A stretch of DNA of 64,000 bases from a virus, in IMG/VR virus record IMGVR_UViG_3300020558_000217, positions 1-64,000 of that record; one strand, given 5' to 3'. Positions 39,188-46,484 of this stretch are shown one piece after another; the first letter of the stretch is position 1, and every line of letters begins with the position of its first letter. Made by a program: the position numbers and the translations under genes. The notes beneath the pieces were generated by a model. It saw only the letters and a list, made by a program, of their open reading frames with translations, searched no databases and was not told where the DNA came from.

Positions 39188-39366
39188 GTGAAAGAAAAAG
39201 AGTTTTTCTAGAAACTCTGTTCATTTTTGGGTTTATAACAATTCCCTATTTGGATGCAATATATATAACACCAGGTATTAAAGAATCTGGTATTCGTATG
39301 GAAATCCAGTGCCACGATGACCCTAAAAATTGTTGGATTCAAAACAAGGACAAACGACATGCATGA
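39184..39366 (+). CDS. Small membrane-anchored protein
   Basis: A 60-residue protein with a basic start, a hydrophobic segment (LETLFIFGFITIPYLDAIYI) and a polar end with two Cys (CHDDPKNC). Function unknown. Confidence 0.5.
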   Translation: MSERKRVFLETLFIFGFITIPYLDAIYITPGIKESGIRMEIQCHDDPKNCWIQNKDKRHA

Positions 39367-39571
39367 TTGGCAGTATACTAATCAGTTTTTTCTCGAAGGC
39401 AGAAATCATTATGATTCGGGTGGATCAATTAAAGATTGTCCATATAACTATTTAATAGTAGATCAGAGTAACGAAAAACTCGTGCAGTCTGAACATTATC
39501 GAGAAAGAGAGTGGTATGCTGGGTTCCATCAAGCATTTTTAGATTCTCTCGAAGCCAAAAAAATCGCTTGA
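39359..39571 (+). CDS. Ribosome modulation factor (RMF)-like protein
   Basis: A 70-residue protein that fits the RMF/CrpP pattern: FFLEGRNHYDSGG, then DCPY, then EWYAGFHQAFLDS. RMF pairs 70S ribosomes into inactive 100S dimers in slow-growing bacteria. The start at 39359 has AAGGA 8 bases upstream. A phage copy could tune or silence host ribosomes, or act as a decoy; the family match is by motif only. Its stop lies in the next -35. Confidence 0.5.
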   Translation: MHDWQYTNQFFLEGRNHYDSGGSIKDCPYNYLIVDQSNEKLVQSEHYREREWYAGFHQAFLDSLEAKKIA

Positions 39572-39596
39572 CTTTTTAAAAATACCGAGCTATACT
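39568..39596 (+). promoter_or_regulatory. Early promoter for the DUF932 gene
   Basis: TTGACT, 17-base spacer, TATACT; the -35 contains the TGA of the RMF-like gene. ATCGCTTGACTTTTT core. Confidence 0.85.
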
Positions 39597-39630
39597 ATGT
39601 TTATGATGGTTGATGTGAAGGAGATGTGTT

Positions 39631-40608
39631 ATGGCTCACGAAATTGAATTTGTTGATGGTATCGCTCAAATGGCATATGCTGGGGCTGTTCCTTGGCATG
39701 GTCTAGGCGTAAAGGTTCCGGCTGATCTTACGCCGGAACAGATGCTCGAGGCTGCTGGTTTGGACTGGGTGGTGCAGAAGTTTCCGACTTTTGCTATTCT
39801 CGACGAAAATGATCCGGATAGCGTAATCGAGACAAAGCAGTCTGCTCTTGTTCGTATGAAGGATAAGAAGCTGCTCGATGTCGTCTCTGACGATTGGAAC
39901 CCTGTTCAGAACGCCGAGGCTTTCGACTTCTTCAACGAATTCGTTATGGCTGGCGATATGGAGATGCATACTGCTGGCTCTCTGAAGGGCGGACAGATCG
40001 TTTGGGGTCTTGCCAAGGTTAAGGAGTCATTTGAACTCTTTAAGGGCGATCAGATCGATTCCTATCTTCTGTTCTCTAATTTCCATAAGTATGGGTTTTC
40101 TACAGACGTTCGGTTCACTCCGATCCGTGTAGTTTGTAATAATACTCTTACCTTGTCTCTCAGCTCGTCGGTAGAACGGATGGCTAAGATTTCTCACCGT
40201 AAGCAGTTTAATCCTGCTAACGTAAAGGATATGCTTGGTATTGCTACCGATAAGCTGCAGAAGTATAAGGAGATGGCTCAGTTTCTTGGGTCTAAGAAGG
40301 CTAAGACCGAGTCAATTGTCGAATACTTTGAGCGTATCTTTCCGCTTGCTGGTGCGACTACCGAAGATAAGGCAGAAGGTAAGCGTTCGAAGAATGCCAA
40401 TATTGCTCTTGGTATTCTTGATACGCAGCCTGGTAGCGAGTATGCTCAGGGAAGCTGGTGGCAGCCGTTTAATGCTGTTACTTTTATGACCGATCATGTT
40501 CTCGGTCGTTCAGCTGACACTCGTCTCCAGTCTGCTTGGTATGGTTACAACAAGGGTCTAAAGACAAAGGCTCTTGAACTCGCTGTTGAGATGGCCGAAG
40601 CCGCTTGA
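39631..40608 (+). CDS. DUF932 phage/plasmid protein
   Basis: A 325-residue protein of the DUF932 (TIGR03299) family, found in phages and plasmids. Typical blocks: AVPWHGLGVKVP (19-30), SDDWNPVQNAEAF, RFTPIRVVCNNTL near 165, and WWQPFNAVTFMTDH near 283. Function unknown; often highly expressed. GGAG before ATG; GC-rich codons compared with late genes. Its stop TGA lies inside the next -35. Confidence 0.9.
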   Translation: MAHEIEFVDGIAQMAYAGAVPWHGLGVKVPADLTPEQMLEAAGLDWVVQKFPTFAILDENDPDSVIETKQSALVRMKDKKLLDVVSDDWNPVQNAEAFDFFNEFVMAGDMEMHTAGSLKGGQIVWGLAKVKESFELFKGDQIDSYLLFSNFHKYGFSTDVRFTPIRVVCNNTLTLSLSSSVERMAKISHRKQFNPANVKDMLGIATDKLQKYKEMAQFLGSKKAKTESIVEYFERIFPLAGATTEDKAEGKRSKNANIALGILDTQPGSEYAQGSWWQPFNAVTFMTDHVLGRSADTRLQSAWYGYNKGLKTKALELAVEMAEAA

Positions 40609-40633
40609 CTTTTAATAAAAACTAAGTTATAAT
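40605..40633 (+). promoter_or_regulatory. Early promoter
   Basis: TTGACT, 17-base spacer, TATAAT; -35 contains the TGA stop of the DUF932 gene. Drives 40656 onward. Confidence 0.85.
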
Positions 40634-40655
40634 TCTATATAACTTGGAGGATAAC

Positions 40656-41786
40656 ATGGCTCGTCGCGCTGCTCTTATTAAACGTAAACCGAAGATTACT
40701 CGCACGACTCGTTCGGAGCAGTATATCATTAATAAGAAGCATCTGGGCGACGAGCCAATTTTCACGAAGCCTCTTACAAAGGTAGATTACATCTACGCTC
40801 TGAATTGGTATAACTATATGTGCACCAATACAGAGGCCAAAGAATATATTGTAGAATATCTTAAAAATCTTGGCCGTGTGCTCGAGGCTAAACAGTTCAA
40901 GTCTGTTCCTGACAATCTTGTGCCGACAACTGTGGCATGGATTTGTCGTATGTTGTCTAAAGGATATAAACTTCCTACTGATACCGCTGAATATATCAAT
41001 CAACGCATCAAAGAAACATATAAATACATTCAGGAACCCAAGGAAGAAAGTAGTAAGCCGACGGTTTCTATTCAAGATCGCATGCGCGAGCGTACACACG
41101 ATATTCTCGGTGAAATTGAGGGAATGATAGACGACTACATCTACAATAATGTAGAATTTTCTCTTTATGAGTGGCTGCAGTCTAATAACATTCCTGCCGC
41201 CTATGCTACTTCTATCATCTCCAAATTTACCCCAGTCTTAGACGAATTGCTGCAAGCATATGAGGGTAAATGTGAACAACTCAAAGAAGGTTATCGTCAT
41301 CTCAAGAAAACCGAGATCAAAAATCTCGTCACATTCTACAATACTCTCATCGAAGATGCAGAGAGATATTGTTCGAACACGAAAAAAGTTAAGAAAGCTC
41401 GTAAGCCAAGAACGATCTCGGTCGAAAAGAAAGTCAAGAATCTCAAGTTCCAAAAGGAAGATGCAACTTACAAACTTGCTTCGGTTAGTCCAGAGAAAAT
41501 TATTGGTGCGCAGGAATTGTGGACGTTTAATTCGAAATACAAAACTGTCACGGTATTGCGTGCGATCGATCGTGGCGGGTTACAAATTAAGGGAACTAGC
41601 ATTACAAACTTTGACGAAGTTAATTCTATTACGAGATCTTTGGGGCGTAAAGACCCGAACGAAGTGGTCAAGCGCATACTTGAGGGTGGAAAACTTGTTC
41701 TCCGAAAAGTCCTTGACGATTTCAAGACGGAAAAGCCTCTTGCGTATCGCATCAACGAAAACACTATCCTGTTGAGGATTATATAA
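40656..41786 (+). CDS. Large basic early protein of unknown function
   Basis: A 376-residue protein. The N-terminus is very basic (ARRAALIKRKPKITRTTRS); the middle is helical; a Lys-rich linker (KKVKKARKPRTISVEKKVKN) precedes a C-terminal alpha-beta domain from about 285 (GAQELWTFNSKYKTVTVLRA...) similar to proteins of other T4-like phages. GGAGG fixes the start. Likely nucleic-acid binding; function unknown. Confidence 0.65.
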   Translation: MARRAALIKRKPKITRTTRSEQYIINKKHLGDEPIFTKPLTKVDYIYALNWYNYMCTNTEAKEYIVEYLKNLGRVLEAKQFKSVPDNLVPTTVAWICRMLSKGYKLPTDTAEYINQRIKETYKYIQEPKEESSKPTVSIQDRMRERTHDILGEIEGMIDDYIYNNVEFSLYEWLQSNNIPAAYATSIISKFTPVLDELLQAYEGKCEQLKEGYRHLKKTEIKNLVTFYNTLIEDAERYCSNTKKVKKARKPRTISVEKKVKNLKFQKEDATYKLASVSPEKIIGAQELWTFNSKYKTVTVLRAIDRGGLQIKGTSITNFDEVNSITRSLGRKDPNEVVKRILEGGKLVLRKVLDDFKTEKPLAYRINENTILLRII

Positions 41787-41974
41787 TGAGCGATCTTAAC
41801 GAAGACAAAGTCTATGACTTGATTGTTGTAGCAAGATTCCTGCTATGGTATCAGAAGGAAAATCCTGATGCTGTGTGGGGAGGAGAAAAGATTGAAGAAG
41901 TAATTGATTCTTTCTCCAGTTTAACTGGATTCGATATTGCTTTGTTACAGAATATCGCATCCTTTCAAAAGTAA
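41786..41974 (+). CDS. Small acidic protein of unknown function
   Basis: A 62-residue helical protein (MSDLNEDKVYDLIVVARFLL...) overlapping the previous stop by one base. No family recognised. Confidence 0.6.
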   Translation: MSDLNEDKVYDLIVVARFLLWYQKENPDAVWGGEKIEEVIDSFSSLTGFDIALLQNIASFQK

Positions 41975-41985
41975 AGGAAAATAAG

Positions 41986-42180
41986 ATGAACAAGATTATC
42001 TTATCAACCGTTGCTGCCATGCTTATGGGTGGTAGTGCATTTGCTGGCGACGTTATTGCGCCTCCAGTTTCAAAGTATGTAGAAGAAACTCCTCTGCCTC
42101 CAAAGCGTCCTACCAATTTTGGTAAGACTGACAATCAGAAGGTTGCACAGAAGGTTCAGGAAGTAACCACAAGGAAGTAA
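41986..42180 (+). CDS. Exported small protein
   Basis: A 64-residue protein with a clear signal peptide (MNKIILSTVAAMLMGGSAFA, cut after A20) and a Pro/Lys-rich mature part (PPVSKYVEETPLPPKRP). Periplasmic; function unknown. Confidence 0.65.
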   Translation: MNKIILSTVAAMLMGGSAFAGDVIAPPVSKYVEETPLPPKRPTNFGKTDNQKVAQKVQEVTTRK

Positions 42181-42182
42181 TT

Positions 42183-42533
42183 ATGAAGAATATCATGTAT
42201 AGCGTGATGGTTGCTTCAATGTTATCTGGCTCTGCTGCTAGAGCAGAGCCAGAATTGAAGTGCTATGAAAATAAAGATTTCATGAAGATGATCGACGATA
42301 AGAATCTTTCTACCATTTATAATGGTTTCAAGGATGATAACCGAGTTTCTGAGATCATGATGTCGAAGGAAAGATATATCTACGTTGTAGAATATGACAA
42401 GGCGACTGATGGTAATGCTTTTGCTGCCAAGCAATATTGCGTTACAACAATACTAAAAAACGTAACATTCAATGAATCTGCTATTGAATATCTTTACCAG
42501 CTTCTGGAAAAAGTGAGAGGACAAAAGACATGA
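42183..42533 (+). CDS. Exported protein with two Cys
   Basis: A 116-residue protein with signal peptide (MKNIMYSVMVASMLSGSAAR then A, cut near 21), mature part with Cys near 26 and 82. Alpha-beta mature domain, periplasmic; an envelope-modifying or exclusion role is possible but not shown. Confidence 0.6.
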   Translation: MKNIMYSVMVASMLSGSAARAEPELKCYENKDFMKMIDDKNLSTIYNGFKDDNRVSEIMMSKERYIYVVEYDKATDGNAFAAKQYCVTTILKNVTFNESAIEYLYQLLEKVRGQKT

Positions 42534-42814
42534 GTATTCTTGGACCAGATGGTGGTTTAACTTTTAGTGTTACAGGTAAACAGAATAAAGATCCAATCAC
42601 TGACATTCGAATGGTAATGTTTCCTAAGATGATGGTTCATCCAGAAACTAAACAGATGGTAATGGTTCCTATGCAGGATCTTCAATATCAACGTCAGGGT
42701 TCTACAGAATGGTTTTCAGTGGCCATTCACGAAACTGATAAACACGATTTTAACCCGGAGTATAAAAATGAAGAAGTATCTACTAGTAATTCTAGCGGGG
42801 TTATCCTTTCTTAG
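42530..42814 (+). CDS. Beta-rich small protein of unknown function
   Basis: A 94-residue protein (MSILGPDGGLTFSVTGKQNK...) with Met-rich strands. Overlaps the previous gene by 4 bases and the next by 47. No family recognised. Confidence 0.55.
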   Translation: MSILGPDGGLTFSVTGKQNKDPITDIRMVMFPKMMVHPETKQMVMVPMQDLQYQRQGSTEWFSVAIHETDKHDFNPEYKNEEVSTSNSSGVILS

Positions 42815-42890
42815 TTTGGTTGGCTGTTCAGTACTCGGAACAGTCGTCAAGTGCTCTGTACGGGATAGTAGTAATAGACCGTGCCAGTGA
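42768..42890 (+). CDS. Small lipoprotein
   Basis: A 40-residue lipoprotein: signal MKKYLLVILAGLSFLSLVGC with lipobox LVGC (Cys20), mature peptide of 20 residues with two more Cys. GGAG before ATG; it is embedded out of frame in the end of the preceding gene. It could be a second Rz1-like or an envelope-blocking peptide. Confidence 0.55.
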   Translation: MKKYLLVILAGLSFLSLVGCSVLGTVVKCSVRDSSNRPCQ

Positions 42891-42907
42891 AGGGCCAGAG
42901 GGAATAC

Positions 42908-43222
42908 ATGGACCGGAAATCGAAGATTTTGAAAATTCTGTTGACAAGTAGCGTTTTTACGCTATACTATATGAATATGGCAATGGCAGCGGATGATATA
43001 TCATGTGATAAGAAGACTAGCGATAGCCATATCATCCACTGTAAAACAAAAAAGGTGATGGATGTTTCGTTGGTTTCTATTAACGGCGGTGAGTGTAACT
43101 CTCCTGCATTCCACTGGCATGGTAGCGGTGAGTTTTCCATTCCAGGAACTAAAGAATGTGGCTACGTTGGAGCAGTCACATTATCAATCGACGGTCACAA
43201 TAAAACCTTCGCCCCATTATAA
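42908..43222 (+). CDS. Exported Cys-rich protein
   Basis: A 104-residue protein. The start at 42908 has GAGGGA upstream; signal peptide up to MAMA, then a mature 80-residue part with four Cys (two likely disulfides) and many His and Gly. Its TAA is part of the late promoter of the tmRNA. Function unknown. Confidence 0.55.
   Translation: MDRKSKILKILLTSSVFTLYYMNMAMAADDISCDKKTSDSHIIHCKTKKVMDVSLVSINGGECNSPAFHWHGSGEFSIPGTKECGYVGAVTLSIDGHNKTFAPL
42941..42968 (+). promoter_or_regulatory. Internal sigma70-type promoter
   Basis: TTGACA, 16-base spacer, TATACT inside the 42908 gene. It could supply early transcripts of the tmRNA 260 bases downstream; it may also be chance. Confidence 0.45.
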
Positions 43223-43225
43223 ATA
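43218..43225 (+). promoter_or_regulatory. T4-type late promoter for tmRNA
   Basis: Exact TATAAATA ending about 5 bases before the expected 5' end of the tmRNA acceptor piece; overlaps the stop codon of the preceding gene. Confidence 0.7.
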
Positions 43226-43230
43226 GAATT

Positions 43231-43560
43231 GCCGAGGTCGTTGAGAGACGAAACATAGGTTTCTTGGACGTGGGTGCGATTCCCACCGCCTCCACCATAG
43301 ATACATTAGGAAAGACAATGTTTTAGAAAAGTTCTAGCACCAAGTGAGTTCTAAAACATAAGAAGATCATTGCTTCAGCTTGCCGACTAGACTAGTGTAT
43401 CTATGATGGGGGCGAACAGGTTCGACGGGATACAGTAAGGTCGTAAGGAGACCAAAGGCAAGTATAGGTGCTAACGATAACTTTGCACCATTTGACTTCG
43501 CTCTAGCAGCGTAAGTTCATTGGGTTCTGCAAGTCTTACCTCGAAACAGAAAAGACTTGC
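43231..43560 (+). ncRNA. ssrA: Circularly permuted two-piece tmRNA
   Basis: tmRNA rescues stalled ribosomes and tags the nascent protein for proteolysis. Permuted order is seen. The acceptor piece (about 43231-43297) has the T arm GTGGG-TGCGATT-CCCAC and ends CGCCTCC-ACCA with encoded CCA. An excised spacer (43298-43407) holds the 8-bp TAGATACA/TGTATCTA extension and an 11-bp stem (43318-43328 with 43349-43359). The coding piece starts GGGGGCG at 43408, pairing with CGCCTCC as the acceptor stem, then GGTTCGACGGG. The tag frame is 43470-43514: ANDNFAPFDFALAA then TAA, matching alphaproteobacterial ANDN...AA tags. A 9-bp hairpin ends at 43560. Confidence 0.93.
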
Positions 43561-43585
43561 CTTTCTGATTATACCATAGTATAAT
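43557..43585 (+). promoter_or_regulatory. Sigma70-type promoter for tRNA-Arg
   Basis: TTGCCT, 17-base spacer, TATAAT, 9 bases before the tRNA. The -35 overlaps the last hairpin of the tmRNA coding piece. Confidence 0.75.
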
Positions 43586-43594
43586 ACTAATAAT

Positions 43595-43671
43595 GGCTCC
43601 GTAGCTCAGCAGGATAGAGCAACAGACTTCTAATCTGTGGGTCGAACGTTCGAATCGTTCCGGAGTCGCCA
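43595..43671 (+). tRNA. tRNA-Arg (anticodon UCU)
   Basis: A 77-base tRNA with encoded CCA. Acceptor GGCTCCG/CGGAGTC (one G-U), D stem GCTC/GAGC, anticodon stem ACAGA/TCTGT around CTTCTAA with anticodon TCT, T arm GAACG-TTCGAAT-CGTTC. It reads AGA/AGG, which late genes here use for most Arg and which should be rare in a GC-rich methanotroph. Confidence 0.97.
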
Positions 43672-43689
43672 TTTCTTAGGAGAACTAAA

Positions 43690-43800
43690 ATGTCAAGACA
43701 CAATCATTGGTTTTGGAATAGTTCTTTCGTCAATGTTGTCCATCAAAAATTACTACACTTAACTTCATACATCTGGAAGAAGCAGAATCACAACCACTAA
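43690..43800 (+). CDS. 36-residue His-rich microprotein
   Basis: MSRHNHWFWNSSFVNVVHQK...KKQNHNH. AGGAG before ATG. Seven His and three Trp in 36 residues; metal binding is possible. Function unknown. Confidence 0.45.
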   Translation: MSRHNHWFWNSSFVNVVHQKLLHLTSYIWKKQNHNH

Positions 43801-43816
43801 AATCGGAGATTATATT

Positions 43817-44011
43817 ATGGCTTATAGAGACGAACCTGGAATTGTCTATTATGTGACATGTCTGTTGATCTTTGGTTTTGCACTATATGGTTGGATTTCG
43901 AATATCCTTATCCTTTGGAATTCGTTTGATTCTCCTCTGACAGCTAAGATGATTGTTCGTATTGCTGGTATTTTTGTAACTCCTCTAGGAATTATTCTAG
44001 GATATATCTAA
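43817..44011 (+). CDS. Two-pass membrane protein
   Basis: A 64-residue protein with two hydrophobic helices (about 10-32 and 46-64). Could be a second holin-like or an early membrane protein. Function unknown. Confidence 0.55.
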   Translation: MAYRDEPGIVYYVTCLLIFGFALYGWISNILILWNSFDSPLTAKMIVRIAGIFVTPLGIILGYI

Positions 44012-44023
44012 AAGGAATGTGGC

Positions 44024-44221
44024 TTGAAAAACTCTCGTCCTTCTTCGCTTTCGCAGATTTATAATCTGAAACATGCATTTGAATATGAACTGAATAATGT
44101 GTTAGCCTTTGAAGATAGACAGGAGTTTTTTAGAGTCATAAATTACTTTGAACAGAGAATTTCAGAATTGAAAGAAGAAGAAAAGCAATGCTTAAGAATT
44201 CAGTCTTCGTTGAAGAAGTAG
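44024..44221 (+). CDS. Small helical protein with TTG start
   Basis: A 65-residue helical protein (KNSRPSSLSQIYNLKHAFEY...). TTG at 44024 has AAGGA 7 bases upstream. It overlaps the gp33-like gene by 34 bases. Function unknown. Confidence 0.5.
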   Translation: MKNSRPSSLSQIYNLKHAFEYELNNVLAFEDRQEFFRVINYFEQRISELKEEEKQCLRIQSSLKK

Positions 44222-44406
44222 AAAAACTGTGTCGAGATAAGAATATCGAATATATTGATGCTGTTGTCTTTTGGTGCGAAAAAAATAATCTAGAAATAGA
44301 GACTGCTGCTTATTGGATAAAAAAAGATCCAGTTATGAGATCTAAAATTCAACTAGAAGCCGAAAACCTTAATGTGCTTAAACGAGGAGCAAGATTGCCC
44401 ATATAA
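44188..44406 (+). CDS. gp33: Late transcription coactivator, gp33-like
   Basis: A 72-residue protein whose IEYIDAVVFWCEKNNLEIET block and following IQLEAENLNVLKRGA match the core of T4 gp33 (SYLEATTAFLEENSI...). In T4, gp33 bridges RNA polymerase, the sliding clamp and gp55 at late promoters. Order gp33-(zincin)-gp59-gp32 is nearly that of T4 (33-59-32), which supports the call. TATAAATA promoters in this window need such a factor. Confidence 0.75.
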   Translation: MLKNSVFVEEVEKLCRDKNIEYIDAVVFWCEKNNLEIETAAYWIKKDPVMRSKIQLEAENLNVLKRGARLPI

Positions 44407-44409
44407 ATA
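44402..44409 (+). promoter_or_regulatory. T4-type late promoter (TATAAATA)
   Basis: Exact TATAAATA spanning the gp33 stop, 29 bases before the zincin start. Confidence 0.7.
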
Positions 44410-44437
44410 TTAGGTTCAGCCATTGTTGGAGGCGTCT

Positions 44438-44941
44438 ATGCGTATAAAAACAATCGGTCGACCATCGCATGTATCCTTGGGGATAGTTAAAAAGGCAGCT
44501 TATTTTTATGGTAAATATCTAATCGGGGGTGGAAAGCTATTTAATAATATCCGTTTGACTGTTCAGTTTGAACACTTCAATAAAAATGACGGAGATTATG
44601 CATACTGCGATTGGACAGACGACAATAACAGTTGCAGAGAGTTTTTAATAGGTATTGACCATGCTTTGAGCAAAAAAGAAACTTTGCTTGCTCTTGCTCA
44701 TGAAATGGTTCATCTTAAGCAATATGCGAGAGGTGAAATGAAAGATATCTGGCGTCCGGTTAGAATGGTAAAGTGGCAGGGCGAAAGATACTTGCATGAA
44801 GAAATGGATTACTGGGAGTGCCCCTGGGAAATTGAAGCGTATGGTCGTGAAAAGGGTCTATACTTCAAATTTCTAACATATTTACAGTATGGAGAGCCTG
44901 AAGAATTATGTCAGCGTTCGAAGCATATAAAGAGTACATAG
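44438..44941 (+). CDS. Zincin-like metallopeptidase (HExxH)
   Basis: A 167-residue protein with LLALAHEMVHLKQYARGE near 87-104 (HEMVH zinc motif) and WECPWEIEAYG near 128-138, whose Glu may be the third ligand. SprT-like or minimal-gluzincin fold; such proteins occur in T4-like phages beside gp59. TGGAGG before the start at 44438. Substrate unknown. Confidence 0.75.
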   Translation: MRIKTIGRPSHVSLGIVKKAAYFYGKYLIGGGKLFNNIRLTVQFEHFNKNDGDYAYCDWTDDNNSCREFLIGIDHALSKKETLLALAHEMVHLKQYARGEMKDIWRPVRMVKWQGERYLHEEMDYWECPWEIEAYGREKGLYFKFLTYLQYGEPEELCQRSKHIKST

Positions 44942-45483
44942 CCCTTAAAAATCATTTCACCAAAGCTGATTATGACTACATTAAATACAACGGAAAGACA
45001 GGAATAAAACATGCTTCCTTTGAGAAGCGAAAAGACAAGATTTTCTTTGAGAAACTTTCAAAGATTGAGAATTATCACGAGTTTCTTATTGCTAATCTTA
45101 GTAATAATCCTAAACTCTGGATTCGTGATCTAGCGTATTCAGAATCCGCTCAATTAACATATCAAAATTGGAAAAAGAGAAATCAGTCTCTTACATACAA
45201 TTTTAAAAACGATTTCAAAAAAATATTAGAAGAACCAGGAGGGCAGCAACATCCAGCCGCCCTTCGATTATATCTTGGTAACCAGATCAGTTTGGAGTCT
45301 CTTTGTATCTTTATTAAAATGACAAAGGCGATCGATCAATGGGACTCTAAACTTGAATATGACCCGATATGGGAAGATATCCGATTGAGGGTTGTAAAAT
45401 ATACTTCATTCATCAAATTTGATTATGAGAAAGTTAAGCAGACAATGCTTGACATTATGAATGATATGGAGTATACTAAATAA
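44908..45483 (+). CDS. gp59: Helicase loader, gp59
   Basis: A 191-residue homologue of T4 gp59 (217), which loads gp41 onto gp32-coated forks. The opening FEAYKEYIALKNHFTKADYD, then KRKDKIFFEKLSK, is characteristic. All-helical. Overlaps the zincin gene by 34 bases and is next to gp32 as in T4. Confidence 0.9.
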   Translation: MSAFEAYKEYIALKNHFTKADYDYIKYNGKTGIKHASFEKRKDKIFFEKLSKIENYHEFLIANLSNNPKLWIRDLAYSESAQLTYQNWKKRNQSLTYNFKNDFKKILEEPGGQQHPAALRLYLGNQISLESLCIFIKMTKAIDQWDSKLEYDPIWEDIRLRVVKYTSFIKFDYEKVKQTMLDIMNDMEYTK

Positions 45484-45544
45484 TGGCGGGCGATACAAAT
45501 GCCCAACATACAATTGTTATACACTGTAATACGGAGAAATATAC

Positions 45545-46450
45545 ATGGTAGATTTTAAGTCCCTCAAAGCAGCTTCAGGTAAGAAGTCTCTAGAATCCCT
45601 AACATCAGAGCTTAATAAGCTATCAGGCGGCGAAGGCAAGGGTGCCGATGATCGTTTCTGGGCGCCAACAGTCGATAAGGCTGGTAATGGTTATGCTGTT
45701 ATTAGGTTTCTTCCTCCACCAGCTAACGAAGACGTTCCTTTCGTTCGTATCTTTGATCATGGTTTCCAGGGTCCAGGTGGATGGTATATTGAGAATTCTC
45801 TGACCACTCTTGGTAAGAATGACCCAGTTTCAGAATATAATTCTAAGTTGTGGAACTCCGGTATTGAGGCCAACAAGGAAATTGCTCGTAAGCAGAAGCG
45901 TCGCCTTCACTTCATCAGCAATATCTACGTTGTCAGCGATTCTGGCAATCCTGCTAATGAGGGTAAAGTTTTTCTTTACAAGTACGGTAAGAAGATCTTT
46001 GACAAGCTCAAGGAAGCGATGGAGCCACAGTTTGCGGATGAAGAGGCTGTAAATCCTTTTGATCTTTGGGCTGGTGCTAACTTCAAGTTGAAGATTCGTA
46101 ATCTCGAGGGTTATCGCAATTACGATAAGTCTGAGTTTGATAAACCAAGTCCACTTCTTAAGGATGACGAAGAGCTAGAAAAGGTTTGGAAGAGCGAACA
46201 TTCACTTCAGGAATTTCTTGCTCCATCTAACTTCAAATCTTATGAAGAACTTCAGACTCGTTTGTCTAAGGTTCTTGCTGAAGACTCTGCTCCTGCAAAG
46301 CGTAAGGCAGCGGAGAACACTGAAGTTCCATGGCAGGAAGAAGAGTCTGCTCCTACCTTTAAGGCGACTCATGCGCCAAAGTATTCATCTGATGATGAAG
46401 ATGATGATGATGAGTCATTGGAGTTTTTTAAGAAACTTGCTAACGACTAA
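45545..46450 (+). CDS. gp32: Single-stranded DNA-binding protein, gp32
   Basis: A 301-residue homologue of T4 gp32. N-terminal cooperativity (B) region, OB-fold core (ADDRFWAPTVDKAGNGYAVI..., NPANEGKVFLYKYGKKIFD), and the acidic C-terminal tail (SSDDEDDDDESLEFFKKLAN) that contacts gp59 and other partners. The core has no Cys, so the T4 zinc finger is absent, as in related marine phages. Terminator directly after. Confidence 0.95.
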   Translation: MVDFKSLKAASGKKSLESLTSELNKLSGGEGKGADDRFWAPTVDKAGNGYAVIRFLPPPANEDVPFVRIFDHGFQGPGGWYIENSLTTLGKNDPVSEYNSKLWNSGIEANKEIARKQKRRLHFISNIYVVSDSGNPANEGKVFLYKYGKKIFDKLKEAMEPQFADEEAVNPFDLWAGANFKLKIRNLEGYRNYDKSEFDKPSPLLKDDEELEKVWKSEHSLQEFLAPSNFKSYEELQTRLSKVLAEDSAPAKRKAAENTEVPWQEEESAPTFKATHAPKYSSDDEDDDDESLEFFKKLAND

Positions 46451-46458
46451 AATGAAGA

Positions 46459-46483
46459 GGGAGCCAAATTGGCTCCCTTTTTT
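46459..46483 (+). terminator. Intrinsic terminator after gp32
   Basis: GGGAGCC and GGCTCCC form a perfect 7-bp stem with a 5-base loop and are followed by six or more U. It also ends next to the convergent tail-hydrolase gene. Confidence 0.9.
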
Positions 46484-46484
46484 A

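Noticed and set aside
43231-43297. Acceptor piece read as a degenerate tRNA
   Set aside because: It has a T arm and CCA but no D or anticodon arm; it pairs with the downstream GGGGGCG as part of the permuted tmRNA.
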